The notes: generated by a model not told the origin, from the sequence alone. A stretch of 64,000 nt of DNA from Ambrosia x helenae (GCA_030844895.1 CM061229.1:119611682-119675681), one strand, 5' to 3'; shown: positions 35,326-46,509, numbered from the stretch's first letter. Translations and numbers: made by a program.

Positions 35326-35717
35326 ACGCCCCCTTACGGTGTGCGCATATAATGTATATATGTGTGGCCCTCGGGGGGCAAAAGTAAAGTTGCACTAGTT
35401 TTAACGTTATTTTACTAATTTCGTGAAAATAACGTTAAAAACGACGGACGGTTAATCATGCATCATGTGGTGACGTTGATAGCCAAAAGACAAAGGGGTA
35501 CATGCACTGATGCACCGATCGGGTTTGTCCTGATTGCTAAGTGTTATGTCTCTTATGTCCAAGGCTTGATACCAAACCACATCGAGCCGGGGGTCTCACT
35601 GGAAGCAGCCTCTCTATTCTTAGGGGTAGAGGTAAGGCTGTCTACATCTTACCCTCCTCAGACCCTACCTTAGCTTTGCTATAGGTGGGATTAACTGAGT
35701 ATGATGATGATGATGAT
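35326..35717 (+). mobile_element. Au-SINE-like insertion, 16-bp TSD
   Basis: It is bounded by GACACAACTTGATTTC at 35310-35325 and 35718-35733. The 3' half (about 35585-35717) matches the Au-SINE pattern: GGGGGTCTCACTGGAAGCAG, TCTACATCTTACCCTCCTCA, TGGGATTAACTGAGTATG and a (GAT)n tail. The 5' half (35326-35580) is not part of a usual ~180-bp Au SINE, so the insert is chimeric or carries 5' extra sequence. Copy 1 of the host repeat lacks it. Confidence 0.8.
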
Positions 35718-36063
35718 GACACAACTTGATTTCTTTCGTACATTTTGACTTTTCAAGTTGTCATTGACCCACAACGTGCTCTTAGATCAGTAGTAATAAC
35801 TATTGTATTGTCGTGTAAATTTATTGTGAAAACAAGCAATACCAAACCAATCCAAGTGGGTTAGAACTTAGAAGAATTCAAGTATATTGGAATAATATTG
35901 AAGATTAACATTAGCTGTTAAAATTTTGAATTTACCTTTACGGAAACGAATAGGTTTAGAAGTCTTGCATATTGTGGAGTGATTAGTGTAATTATGATTT
36001 CTAGCTTTGTTCCTTTTGCGTCTAGCGCCTTGTTAGATAATGAAATTTGCCTGTTTGGAAAAA

Positions 36064-36150
36064 CTAGCAGGAACCAGCGCGTTGCGACGGGGCTTCACGG
36101 TGTTTTGGCCGTTCCGTTTGGTTATTCGCCTTGTTGGTGTTGTACATTAT
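36064..36150 (-). mobile_element. Helitron 3' terminus (minus strand)
   Basis: On the minus strand the end reads CCCCGTCGCAACGCGCTGGT...CTAG followed by a host T (36063). The CG-rich hairpin and CTAG|T are Helitron-like and closely resemble the terminus at 49050-49080. The element extends rightwards; its 5' end was not found. Confidence 0.65.
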
Positions 36151-37832
36151 ACAAACATGTTGATAGTATGTGCTAAGCAAAAGTCTAAACTCTAGTTTTG
36201 AAAAAAATCACTTGAATAAAGAAGTTATGCAATTTGGGTATATGGGTCAAGTGGGATTGTCACTTCCCCATAGTTAAAGCTTGGAATGTCATAGGGTTAT
36301 ATCAATCATGAGTCTTAATGGGTCAAATGGTGATCCTCTCGCCATTCGAACCCGACATTCAAAGCCGGCAATCTGAACCTTAGGAGTCTCGTGGTTAATG
36401 GGTCAAATGGTAAATGCATCAGCATTGAGTCTCGAGAGACTAATGTGGCCAATCTAGAATGTGTGTAGGAGAACACTTGGAAGTTGGGCACTCGATGCCT
36501 AAGTAATTATAATGGGTGCAAGGTATGGGTCAACGCCTCCCGGTAAGTCCATAGTTAGATAAAAGCCTTTGGGGAAAGTGAATTCAATTCACAAATGGCC
36601 CATAAGAGGTGTGGATGCCAATTTGGTAAGTATTATTCTAACTAAGCTTAATGCGTGCCTTGGCGCCAAGTATGGCTAAAGCCATAATTAAATCATGGTA
36701 TTGTAATTAAACTAAATCCGCGAGGGCTTAGAAGCTTTCAAATAAGTTATTAAGACAAAAACAATGGATTTGAATCAAGTAGTATCGCCATGGATGGCTA
36801 AATTGAGTAATTTGGCTATAAGGGGCAATTTAGGAAATTAAAGATTTACTAAGGGTTTAATCTAAAAACTGAATCAAAATGAAACAAACCGGACAATGTT
36901 TTTAGTCAAACAAACGTCAAATGAGTTGACAATTCGATTCTTATGCTTTTGGAATTGTCAAATAAAGATCTGGCCCAGTGAACGACCGTTCAGGACTTCT
37001 GATTAGCTTGTTGTTGCTCGTGGTCCAGTGAACGATCGTTCACTGAGAGTGAACGACCGTTTAGGCAGGCTGCTCAGCAAAATATTATTTTGTGGCTCAG
37101 GGAAATGTGAACGACCGTTCACTTCATGTGAACGACCGTTCAGGTCTTCTTAGTCGATTTTGGTAAAAATATCATAAGTCTTTGAATATCCGAAACGCAG
37201 ACTGGGATGGTCGTAGCCTATGGCGCGAGACATCTCCCAAAACTTGTTTGTTTGGTCATTTGACCATACTCGTTCCGTTTTGATGCATATTAGTGTATTA
37301 CCTATTCTAAATGCATTGTTATCAATCCCACTAACCATTCTTTGTGTAATGGTGCTAGGTATGCATGTGACCGAAATTCCGGAGCAAGGATCAAGTCGCA
37401 AGGAGAACCGAGCACACTCGAACACTCAACAGCTTTCACAATAGACTGTCCCGTTTAAAAATCAAACTTTAATAAAAGTTTTAGTAGATAAAAATGTAAA
37501 AATTTGTGGGATAAACATGTATGGGATTCATTGAGTTAAGGTTTTTTTTTTTTTTTTTTTTTGTAATTTCCAAACTTTTAATCGGGAGTGATTTTAATTA
37601 AGACCAAAGTTCGTAAGTTTTTAATATTAATCATGTGTTTACGGGTTAGGGTCTTACAAAATTTCGCATAACATTAAAACTGTGAATATTGAAGCCACAA
37701 ACCAGGAAAAAACCAAACTGTGAAATTAGCCAAATGTTGTAACATTGGTCAGTAAGGAGGTAACTTGATCAATGGAGAAGCTTGATCATCAATAAACTAC
37801 CAACAAAGTCAATCAAAAATCATGATCATCAA
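36151..37832. other. No gene seen; probable LTR-like sequence with palindromes
   Basis: No coding. 36240-36620 has runs like TTAATGGGTCAAATGGT (twice). The palindrome cluster lies at 36979-37142. The stretch from about 37330 to 37667, ending GGGTCTTACA, looks like the R/U5 side of a Ty3-type LTR, but no matching left end or TSD was found. Confidence 0.45.
36979..37142. repeat. Cluster of GTGAACGAYCGTTCAC palindromes
   Basis: Five near-perfect copies: 36979-36993, 37028-37043 (GTGAACGATCGTTCAC), 37049-37063, 37107-37122 (GTGAACGACCGTTCAC) and 37128-37142. Spacing varies from 5 to about 45 bp. Same style as the Athila palindromes but unrelated in sequence. Confidence 0.9.
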
Positions 37833-37846
37833 CCCCCCCCCCCAAA

Positions 37847-37908
<62 letters not shown>
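37833..37908. repeat. C11 run and (AT)30 microsatellite
   Basis: Eleven C at 37833-37843, then about 30 uninterrupted AT units. Confidence 0.95.
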
Positions 37909-37911
<3 letters not shown>

Positions 37912-38832
37912 GAAGTTTCAACATATAATTATCTATCTATACATCTAATATTTGAAAGCAATGTGGGACACATGCACTCCCACATTGCAAGTTCACTTCT
38001 CTCTCCTCATCTCATTAAGCCACATGGCACCTTGTGAGAATTTATGAAATTTTCGTTTTTTTTAAATAAAAAACCATTTATTAATTTAGTCAAAATCGGT
38101 CAAGGTGTTTTAATAACTTTCCTAAACATTGTTTTGGTAATTGAATGATTATTTTGGTAAAAATTTGTCAACCATATTATTTATCATTTCTAAAAAACTA
38201 ATCATCCTCATAACAAATCATTCTTCATCCTCTTCTAAACCTTAAAACAATCAAACGAAGCAACCGATCATTCTCCATCCTTGGCGATCCTTCTTCAAGG
38301 TATTATCATTCCATTCTCCTGTAACGCAATCATTGTCCGTCTATCGCCTCTCCTACGTTTCGTTCTGATTTCATCTATGTTTCTTTCTGATATCTTATAT
38401 CTTCATTTGTTTTTGGCGATTAATGTTTTTGTGTCTTTATATTTTTTTTTTACTGATTTTAATGATTTAGGTTTCAATCTGTATGTATTGTGTGTTATTG
38501 TGGATCCAAGGCGTAAAGACAGCAATCTAAAGGAAAATAATCAATGGTTTGTTTAGTGCAAGTGTTAATTGGTTCACATTTGTTTATATTTGATCATGGT
38601 AAAGAAGCCTACTTTTTTTATTTTTGTATGTATCGTATATCCATTTGTTTCAGATTTGTACCCGAGCGACTGCTGCTTACATGCTTTCATCATTTAATAC
38701 ACGAGTTTTTTCATCTCGATATACAGGACGGGCGATTATTAGCTTCAATCCCAGAGACGGTAAAACCTCACGGTAAGAGTTTCTAATCTTTTTTATTTAG
38801 TTGCTCATCATATTTCCCATGCTCATGTTATT

Positions 38833-40695
38833 GATTACCATTTCGTTAATATCCTTTAAACACAAAATTATTAATCATATATAAATATAAATACATTTAT
38901 AAACAAAGTTAAATTTGAATTTTTTTCATCACAATTAATACGCCTATTTTCATTTGAATTGCTTTATTTTTAAACATTCAAAATATTTTTTTTTAAATTC
39001 GGTTTTTAAAATTAAAGACATTTAAACACAAAATAAATGCTTAATTCTTTTATTTGTCACATTACTATTTTTAGCGTATAATTAGCATTTATCATGATTT
39101 ACACAATATTGGGAAACATCTAATGTTAATAATTATGATTACCATTTCATTAATAACATTTAAACACAAAATTATTAATCATATATAAATATAAATACAC
39201 TTATAAACAAAGTTAAATTTGAAGTTTTTCATCACAATTAATACGCCTATTTTCATTTAAATTACTTTATTTTCAAACATTCAAAATCAAAATTAAAAAA
39301 AAATCTGGTTTTTAAAATTAATGACATTTAAACACAAAATAAATGCTTAATTCTTTGATTTGTCACATTACTATTTTTAGCGTATAATTAGCATTTATCA
39401 TGATTTACACAATATTGGAAACATCTCATGTTAATAATTATGATTACCATTTCATTAATAACCTTTAAACACAAAATTATTAATAATATATAAAAATAAA
39501 TACATTTATAAACAAAGTTAAATTTGAATTTTTCATCACAATTAATACGCCTATTTTCATTTGAATTACTTTATTTTTAAACATTCAAAATAAGAATTTT
39601 AAAAAATCCGGTTATTAAAATTAAAGACATTTAAACACAAAATAAATGCTAATTCTTTGATTTGTCACATTACTATTTTTAGCGTATAATTAGCAATTAT
39701 CATGGTTTACACAATATTGGAAACATCTAATATTAATAATTATGATTACCATTTCATTAATAACCTTTAAACACAAAATTATTAATCATATTTAAATATA
39801 AATACATTTATAAACAAAGTTAAATTTGAATTTTTTATCACAATTAATACGCTTATTTTCATTTGAATTACTTTATTTTCAAATATTCAAAATCAAAATT
39901 TAAAAAAAAAATCCGGTTTTTAAAATTAAATACATTTAAACAAAAAATAAATGCTTAATTCTTTGATTTTTACATTACTATTTTTAGCGTATAATTAACA
40001 TTTATCATGATTTACACAATATTGGAAACATCTAATGTTAATAATTATGATTACCATTTCAATAATAACCTTTAAACATAAAATTATATAAATACAATTA
40101 TAAATTTATTTTTAAACATTCAAAATCAAAGTTTAAAAAAAATCCAATTTTTAAAATTAAAGACATTTAAACACAAAATAAATGCTTAATTCTTTGATTT
40201 GTCACATTACTATTTTTAGCGTATAATTAGCATTTATCATGATTTACACAATATTGGAAACATCTACTGTTAATAATTATGATTATCATTTCATTAATAA
40301 CCTTTAAACACAAAATTATTAATCATATATAAATACATTTATAAACAAATTAAATTTGAATTTTTTCATCATAATTGATACACCTATTTTTATTTGAATT
40401 ACTTTATTTTTAAATATTCAAAATCAAAATTTAAAAAAAATCCGTTTTTTAAAATTAAAGACATTTAAACACAAAATAAATGCTTAATTTCTTTGATTTG
40501 TCACATTACTATTTTTAGCGTATATGTAGCATTTATCATGATTTACACAATATTGGAAACATTTAATGTTAATAATTATGATTACCATTTCATTAACAAC
40601 CTTTAAACACGAAATTATTAATCATATATAAATACATTTATAAAGAAAGTTAAATTTGAATTTTTTTCATCACAATTAATACGCCTGTTTTACCT
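38833..40695 (+). repeat. Tandem array, seven ~303-bp units, inside the Helitron
   Basis: The unit start GATTACCATTTCATTAATAA occurs at 38833, 39137, 39442, 39743, 40049, 40281 and 40580, giving periods 304, 305, 301, 306, 232 and 299 bp. Each unit also has ACACAAAATTATTAATCATA, ATTAATACGCCTATTTTCAT and TTTTTAGCGTATAATTAGCA. The fifth unit lacks about 70 bp and the seventh is partial. Units differ by scattered substitutions. AT-rich, no coding. Confidence 0.95.
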
Positions 40696-40935
40696 TGTAT
40701 ATAATCAATTATATATACTTATTTTCGGTAATAAAGTTTGTTTACTTATTCATTTTTTCATTTATTTTTTACACAACTTATTGTTGCATTATCTCTGACT
40801 TAATTTCAGTGGTTACTTTTAATTATTAAACATGACTCCTATAATTTATAAGGCTTTAAAAGTCAAACGAGACTGTTTTCATTTTAACTTCTCATTTTTT
40901 TTTAAAAAAAAAATCAGCTATTATTTTGAAAATTT

Positions 40936-41165
40936 GTGCATTTGATCTTGAAGTCTAATTTCGCAATGACCATCAATAAAAGCCAAGGACAGTCTCTATC
41001 GAAAGTTGGATTGTATTTACGAGACCCTGTATTCTCACATGGCCAGCTTTATGTCGCACTGTCAAGAGTTAAAAGCAGGGCAGGTGTGAAGTTACTTATA
41101 CTTGATGCTGATGGGAAGTGAAGACTAAAATAAAAAATGTAGTGTATAAAGAAATATTTAATGAT
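40936..41165 (+). pseudogene. Helitron helicase, C-terminal end
   Basis: SNFAMTINKSQGQSLSKVGL, RDPVFSHGQLYVALSRVKSR and LLILDADGK are the closing motifs (V-VI region) of the PIF1-like helicase in plant Helitron Rep-Hel proteins. A stop follows DADGK, but the next frame continues with the usual tail (NVVYKEIFNDI, stop about 41163), so one frameshift separates them. Upstream helicase motifs and the Rep domain are absent, replaced by the tandem array. Confidence 0.85.
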
Positions 41166-41294
41166 ATTTGAATAAAATGTGTGTTGGTTTCTTTTAAATT
41201 TTAATAAAATATTTCTACTATATTCTTTTTACGTCTTATCGCTCAAAATAATTGTACGTTGGTGAACCGGGTGTAAACGCGGGCAAAAGTCTAG

Positions 41295-42254
41295 TGTGTT
41301 TATATTGTACAATACTAATATCATCACCTACTCCCAGCCCCGTTCATACTTCAAATCCACATTCATGTTATTCCAAATCTTGAACACCACCTTGAAATAA
41401 GTGCAAACCATAAGGACCATTCGTATCATTATCTGTTTTTATAAACGTTTTTGTAAATATATAGGATTATAACTTAATCTTAAAATCCACATTAAGGAAG
41501 TGATTAAAACTAACAACAATCATTTTTAGATTGACGGGTTTCGAGTTGAGAGATAGACTCTTTGAACCTTAACATGACCAACGTATATATTCATGTTATC
41601 TAAGTTAGATAAATTTAAATCATATAACCCGGACAAGGCTCATTTAGCGTTTTTATTTAACAAGTCATATAGGTGACACACTATAAATGAGTTGTAAACA
41701 AGTTATTCACGTGTTAAACGAGTCACAAACAAATTATCAAGTTGGCGGCCATTGAAGGACATTAGTGATGGTTGGATGTCACATAGAATGCATGTAAAAA
41801 GTGGTTGGGAAAGGATTTTTAGCGGGAAAATCTGTTTAGATTGAGCTTTATGGGCCCACTTAAATTTTCATCTATCAGTTGATTTATAAAGTTACAAGGA
41901 AACAAAAGATGTTAAAAAAAAATACAATGTTAGAAGTAATATTGTTAGTGCGGAATGTGAGGCTAGGCTACTTGATATAGACATATGCATGTTAGAGAGG
42001 ACGCCATAGATTCAGTCGTTTGCAAGGGGAATTAGATTAGGATTATTGGTTTGAAGGAGTAACACTCCATTCAAAAAATATTGAAAGTAAGATTTTTTTA
42101 CCAACGTGCGAAGTAATGTGGATTCGGTTCATATTATTACATAATGATGTAGAAAGCTAATGTGTGTAAATATTAAGTTGTGATTTCGTAAGAAATCGGG
42201 CCAAAAAGTTTGAATTTGAGTGCTTTACAAAACAGCTCAAGCACTCAAATTCTA
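41295..42254. other. No gene seen
   Basis: AT-rich intergenic DNA. Some words such as GAGTTGTAAACAAGTTATTC resemble dispersed repeats. No termini, tRNA or coding support. Confidence 0.5.
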
Positions 42255-42345
42255 CTACTAAACTACATGTTGTTTCCACCTTTTGGGATTGAACTCTCAC
42301 TACAAAGCGTTATCAACACCTTGATACCACTAGACCAAAGACCCT
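42255..42345 (-). repeat. tRNA-like SINE head
   Basis: On the minus strand an A-box-like TTGGTCTAGTGGTA (42338-42325) and B-box-like AGAGTTCAATCCC (42297-42285) occur at tRNA spacing. No cloverleaf or poly(A) tail was confirmed. Confidence 0.45.
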
Positions 42346-42859
42346 TTGGTATATATATACAGTTGCACACAAATGGATTGTGATAGCCCATGGACTTTCT
42401 AACGGATCTCTCGTGCTCACAAGTTACTCTTGGCTTGCGAAGATTTACATGATGCAACATCTCCACCGAGACGACTCCAGAACAATAAGTCCCCTCCTCC
42501 ACTTGTTGAGTTGGTCAAGTTCGGTGCGATTTTTGGTTTTGTATTAACACTCGAGTGTAATATTTCAGAAAACTGTCTGGACTGGACCTCCACTTATTTT
42601 GTCTGGTTTATGGGCCTTAATTATTGGGCTTTTTTATTTAAGTATTAAATCCATAATATATTTAGTACATTGTTTTTATTAATATCTTGAAATATAGTAT
42701 AAATCCTAGATTTTAAGTATATATGCTTCGTGATTTGGTTGGGTTTTTGAATCATCACATTTGAATTTAATTCTTAATGCAAATAAACGATTATCTAAGA
42801 GATATGGAAGTAAAAACACTCACGTATATTTTTGTCCACAGCAGAAGGGCAGGGGTTTT

Positions 42860-43310
42860 TATTTGATAGATTAAGGTTCGCAATTCAGAAAGGAGTGGCA
42901 GCGCAACTTGTTGTTCGTGTACCTTCTATTTTGATGTAAATTTCATAAAAAAAGGACAAGTGATGAAACAAATCAATAAAAAAACAAGAAAACTGCTATC
43001 TCAAATACGTTTTGGAGAAAAGGATGTTTTAAATCCAACAAATTTAGCTCAAATTTGCAATTCAAAGTGACCAAACACGAGAAGGTGTATTTTGACAACC
43101 AACACGTGTTTATACCATTTGAATTTGGTATTTTTGATTTTCCTCGCGTTTGAGGTTGTAGAGCTGCTTACTCGAGTACAACATGTCATGCATAGTTATG
43201 CTATGTCCCCAAGATCTATGAATGTTGTTTTTAAAAGACTTAGTTGTGTTATTGAAAAAGGGCTAGCAACGCAGCTTGTTGCTTATTTGCCTTCTATTTT
43301 GATTTATTAG
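42860..43310 (+). pseudogene. Two related short coding-like fragments
   Basis: At about 42860-42940 one frame reads LFDRLRFAIQKGVAAQLVVR then VPSILM, stop. At about 43225-43308 another reads VFKRLSCVIEKGLATQLVAY then LPSILIY, stop. The two peptides are clearly alike (R-L-x-x-x-I-x-K-G-x-A-x-Q-L-V...PSIL), so a coding exon seems to have been duplicated and then decayed. I do not recognise the family. Confidence 0.35.
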
Positions 43311-43420
43311 ATTGCTACATCATTATATTTTAAGAGTCTTGCAACTTTCTCATACATCAATGAAAAGCGAAAAGGTCAACGTGCAACTATCGATTTATAG
43401 TATAATTGGTTTGTTTATCA

Positions 43421-44756
43421 GGGTTGGGTTATTCTACAAAGGCTACAAAAAATGAGAAGGGTGAGAAGCCACTAGAAAATGACATGTGTCCAAATGATTA
43501 ACAAGTGGAGGGGTAATTTTGTCAAAAACATATGCACATGCAAGTCACATGCCATTTCCACCTTCATTTTTAAATGCCCGTAACTTTTTTATACGTCATC
43601 CGTTTTTAAAAAAAATTATACCATAAAATTGAGTGTCGTTTTATCTTTAATATGAGTACCATATTGCTATACTTTTGAAAAAAAATTCAAAACCCACTTG
43701 CATAAGACACAATGGAATGTAAAACACAATGAACACCAATTAAATATAAGGTATAAAACATAATCAAGAGTCTAGTAAAACACAATGGACGACATACTAA
43801 AGACACAATGAATAGAAGACTAAAACACAATGAATACTTTTGAAAAAAAAAGGTTGAAAACCCAGTTACGTAAGACACAATGGATGACATACGAAAGACA
43901 CAATGAACAAAAGACTAAAATACAATGAATACTTTTGAAAAAAAAAGTTTAAAACCCAATTGTGTAAAACACAATGGACGACATAATAAAGTTACAATTA
44001 ACAGAAGATTAAAACACAATGAATACTTTTGGAAAAAAAGTTGAAAAACCCAGCTGCGTAAGACACAATAGAGACAACATAAAACACAATGAGTACCAAT
44101 TAAATATGCAATGAACAATATGGTATAAAACACAATGAACAGTCTAATAAAACACAATTGACGACATATAAAAGACACATTGAACAAAATACTAAAACAC
44201 AATAAATAATAGACTTAAACACAATGAACAACATAATAAACACAATGTATGCCTAAATACAAAACTCATTTGCGTAAAACACAATTAAAAGAATACTAAA
44301 AACACAATGGACAAAGTTAAATCATGTGTAGACTAAAAAAACACAAATAACATATTTATAAAGCACACATGCATATTATAACACAATGAACGTGCAGAAG
44401 ACACAACGGAGAAAAAAAAACCCATTTAGCACGAAATTTTTTTTCAAGTTTAATGTAGCAATGTGGTACTCATATTAAAGATAAAAAAACACTCGTTAAT
44501 ATGGTGAAATTTTTTTGAAAAAAAAATGTCGTATGAAAAAGTTATAGACGTTTTAAAATGATGGGGGAATTGACCATGTACATTGCATGTGGAGAGAGAA
44601 AGTCAACAAATGTGGTTTTCCTTTTATGCCCTTTCTCTAATTTATTATTTATTTTTTTCAAACAAACTAATCTCAACCCTTCAAATATATGATCAATGGA
44701 TCACAATCCTTCTCACCCTTCCTAAAAAAAGTGTCTTGTGTATTTGATCCTAACCC
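43421..44756. mobile_element. MULE-like TIR element, TSD TTGTTTATCA
   Basis: It is flanked by TTGTTTATCA at 43411-43420 and 44757-44766 (10 bp). Ends GGGTTGGGTTATT and (reverse) GGGTTAGGATCAA both lead into GGGTGAGAAG at about the same distance, giving ~48-bp imperfect TIRs. The interior (43700-44400) is a loose array of ACACAATGAA words. Long TIRs and a 9-10-bp TSD fit Mutator-like elements. No transposase. It ends about 300 bp upstream of the TATA box of the LysM gene. Confidence 0.8.
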
Positions 44757-45068
44757 TTGTTTATCATATATAACTTTTTATAGAAAAATGAGTACTATAC
44801 CTGATTTTCTAGTAGTGTTTAAACAAATAATTATTTTTGGTGATTTTTTTTGGCGAATTTTCTATGGTAAAAGTTTGTTTTATATATTGTTTGAGCAAAG
44901 TCATATACCGAACTTGGTTTTATTGCATGATAATTCGATTATATTTATGCTAGAATGCTTGATGTTTGTGTTTGTAGTTTTATCAAGCATATCATTGGTG
45001 AGATCAAAACCAATATTTAAGATTGTTGTTTTGGTTTATGTGTATGTCTCCTGGTAGTGTACAAGTTG

Positions 45069-45077
45069 TATAAATAG
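45069..45077 (+). promoter_or_regulatory. TATA box of the LysM gene
   Basis: TATAAATAG, 80 bp upstream of the ATG at 45149, followed by a normal-looking A/C-rich leader. Confidence 0.65.
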
Positions 45078-45148
45078 GGTAACGTTTAACATTCAGTACA
45101 AACAAAAGCATTCTCTTCAACACTATAGGCAACAAGATCATTGGAATC

Positions 45149-45551
45149 ATGTCTAAGATCAACAACAAAACAACCATCAGCATGCTTATCGTGTTCGTCT
45201 TTGTTGGTGTCATGACAAAAACCCAAGGCTACACTATGTCTATCGGTAAAGGTTTCCACTTAAAAAGCATGCATACTTGATTTCAAAGTTCCTAATATTC
45301 CATTTCATATCATATTTTTACGTTATATCAAATAAAAATGTGCATCTAAACTATGTCTCAAATAATATTTGATCAGATACTCAAACAACAACAATCCCTT
45401 ATTGTACTTCTGTGATCGGTGTGAAAATGGAGATACATGTTTCGATATTGCAACCAAGTCCAAGCTAAGCTCTAAACTCTTCAAATTAATCAATCCGAAT
45501 TTGAATTGCAACAAGTTGTTCGTGGGCGAATGGATTTGCGTCGGGGAGTAG
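45149..45551 (+). pseudogene. Small secreted single-LysM protein gene with a 1-nt frameshift
   Basis: Exon 1 (45149-45245) encodes a signal peptide (MSKINNKTTISMLIVFVFVG). Intron 45246-45376 has GT...AG ends. Exon 2 (45377-45551) has the features of plant one-LysM proteins of about 90 residues: a Cys-led start (YCTSVIGV), GDTCFDIATKSKL, FKLINPNLNC, LFVGEWICVGE, stop. LysM domains bind N-acetylglucosamine polymers such as chitin; most short plant members are extracellular and poorly studied. The splice phase gives YCTSVIGVK, but the GDTC half is in another frame; one A is lacking in the AAAA run at about 45422-45425. Either a recent inactivating deletion or a sequencing error in the homopolymer. 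Promoter and splice sites are otherwise sound. Confidence 0.75.
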
Positions 45552-46130
45552 TCACTCCATAAATGATGTGTCGAATCTAATGACAATAAAAAGTGTATGT
45601 GTATATGATGTTGGAGCCTAATCAATGATGGTTTTGTATTAGGTGTTTCTTCGGTTATTAATAAAGAATGACTGTTAAGTCAAATAGCACACGCCAAATA
45701 AAATCATGATTGTAAGTACGGACCTTGCTAAAAGGCTAAACTAATGAACCAGGTGTTTTATCATCGGGTTCCGAATCATGTCTTTGGGTTTAGAAATTCT
45801 GATATTATGATCAGGGCCAGCAGACCCTTTTGATCATCAACTGGTTAGTCTGGTTCTACATATATATAGCCTGGACCATGATATATGGTGTTTCATCTTG
45901 GTCAACGTCAAATTTAACAATATATATTTTAAACTTCTCCCACAATATTTTTCTGTCTTTTTTTACATCTTTTATTATTTCCAAAATTATTGTATTATGT
46001 AAAGATTATATACATAATTATACTGTTGAATAACAACAAAATAAAAACAAATGGTTAGATGGTATTGTATTTGTTTAATTTTGTTTACATGTAAATAGGG
46101 TAAGATTGTAAGTTTCCGTGTTGTTTAATT
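45552..46130. other. No gene seen; 3' flank of the LysM gene
   Basis: A poly(A)-signal-like AATAAA lies near 45585. The rest is AT-rich without support for coding or elements. Confidence 0.5.
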
Positions 46131-46231
46131 TTGAACAATGAAACACTTGTGTCGAGTGCGTTAAGTTTTGTCGTTAAGTTTTGTTGCTAAACAAAACTTA
46201 ACGCACTCGACACAAGTGTTTCATTATTCAA
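46131..46231. repeat. Long near-perfect hairpin
   Basis: Arms 46137-46171 and 46191-46225 are perfectly complementary over 35 bp (start AATGAAACACTTGTGTCGAG, inner end TTAAGTTTTGT), with a 19-nt loop. The stem extends to 41 bp with one mismatch (46131-46231). The inner CGTTAAGTTTTGT is also directly repeated into the loop. No TSD or TIR-element signature was seen. It could be a young inverted duplication or a small-RNA hairpin locus. Confidence 0.95.
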
Positions 46232-46509
46232 ATATTCGAATGTGTCTACTTTTAAAAACAAAGTAAACGTATACAGACATGCACAGTATAAGGTATTAAT
46301 AGGCGATGTTAATTACACTTCTTGTGCACAAAAATCACGCATTATTTGTTCAAATCAAAAGCCATGCTCTCTCAACAAAAAGTTTTCTAAGTGTTTTAAA
46401 TAAAAGACTATTATGGCTAAAAAGCTTACGAAAGTCGAAAGTATTTAGTTCGATGGATGAGTGTTTTGGATAAATGAATTAATTAATATAGTAGCATCAT
46501 TGTAATATG

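Larger units (their letters stand above)
33486..35880 (+). repeat. Dispersed repeat, copy 2 (three insertions)
   Basis: Homologous to 6290-6800. Interruptions: (a) about 33501-33842, bounded by ACTACCAAATT on both sides and containing fold-back DNA related to 57300-57720; (b) a hAT element at 34002-35000; (c) a SINE insertion at 35326-35717. Copy 1 is empty at sites b and c. A 30-bp word (GATAATCATCTTGGCTAGTT) is tandemly duplicated near 35210-35250. Confidence 0.75.
37932..41294 (+). mobile_element. Decayed Helitron, 3.4 kb
   Basis: The 5' end is near 37932-37936 (A|TCTATACATCTAATATTT, like the other Helitron starts here). The 3' end is CTAG at 41291-41294 before T, preceded by an imperfect hairpin (CCGGGTGTAAACGCGG). 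Inside: an unassigned 5' part (38220-38800), a ~300-bp tandem array (38833-40695) and the C-terminal helicase remnant (40936-41165). Most of the Rep/helicase gene is gone. Confidence 0.7.

Noticed and set aside
36979..37142. CRISPR-like array
   Set aside because: Irregular spacing, palindromic units and eukaryotic repeat context; no cas genes.
38281..38786. Two hydrophobic plus-strand frames as membrane proteins
   Set aside because: They lie in the decayed 5' part of the Helitron, are T-rich and show no family motif.
38833..40695. Tandem array as a CRISPR or gene cluster
   Set aside because: Contiguous ~303-bp units without spacers or coding frames; a satellite-like repeat.
44689..45057. 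122-residue plus-strand frame
   Set aside because: Spans the MULE end and the LysM promoter; T-rich sequence without motifs.
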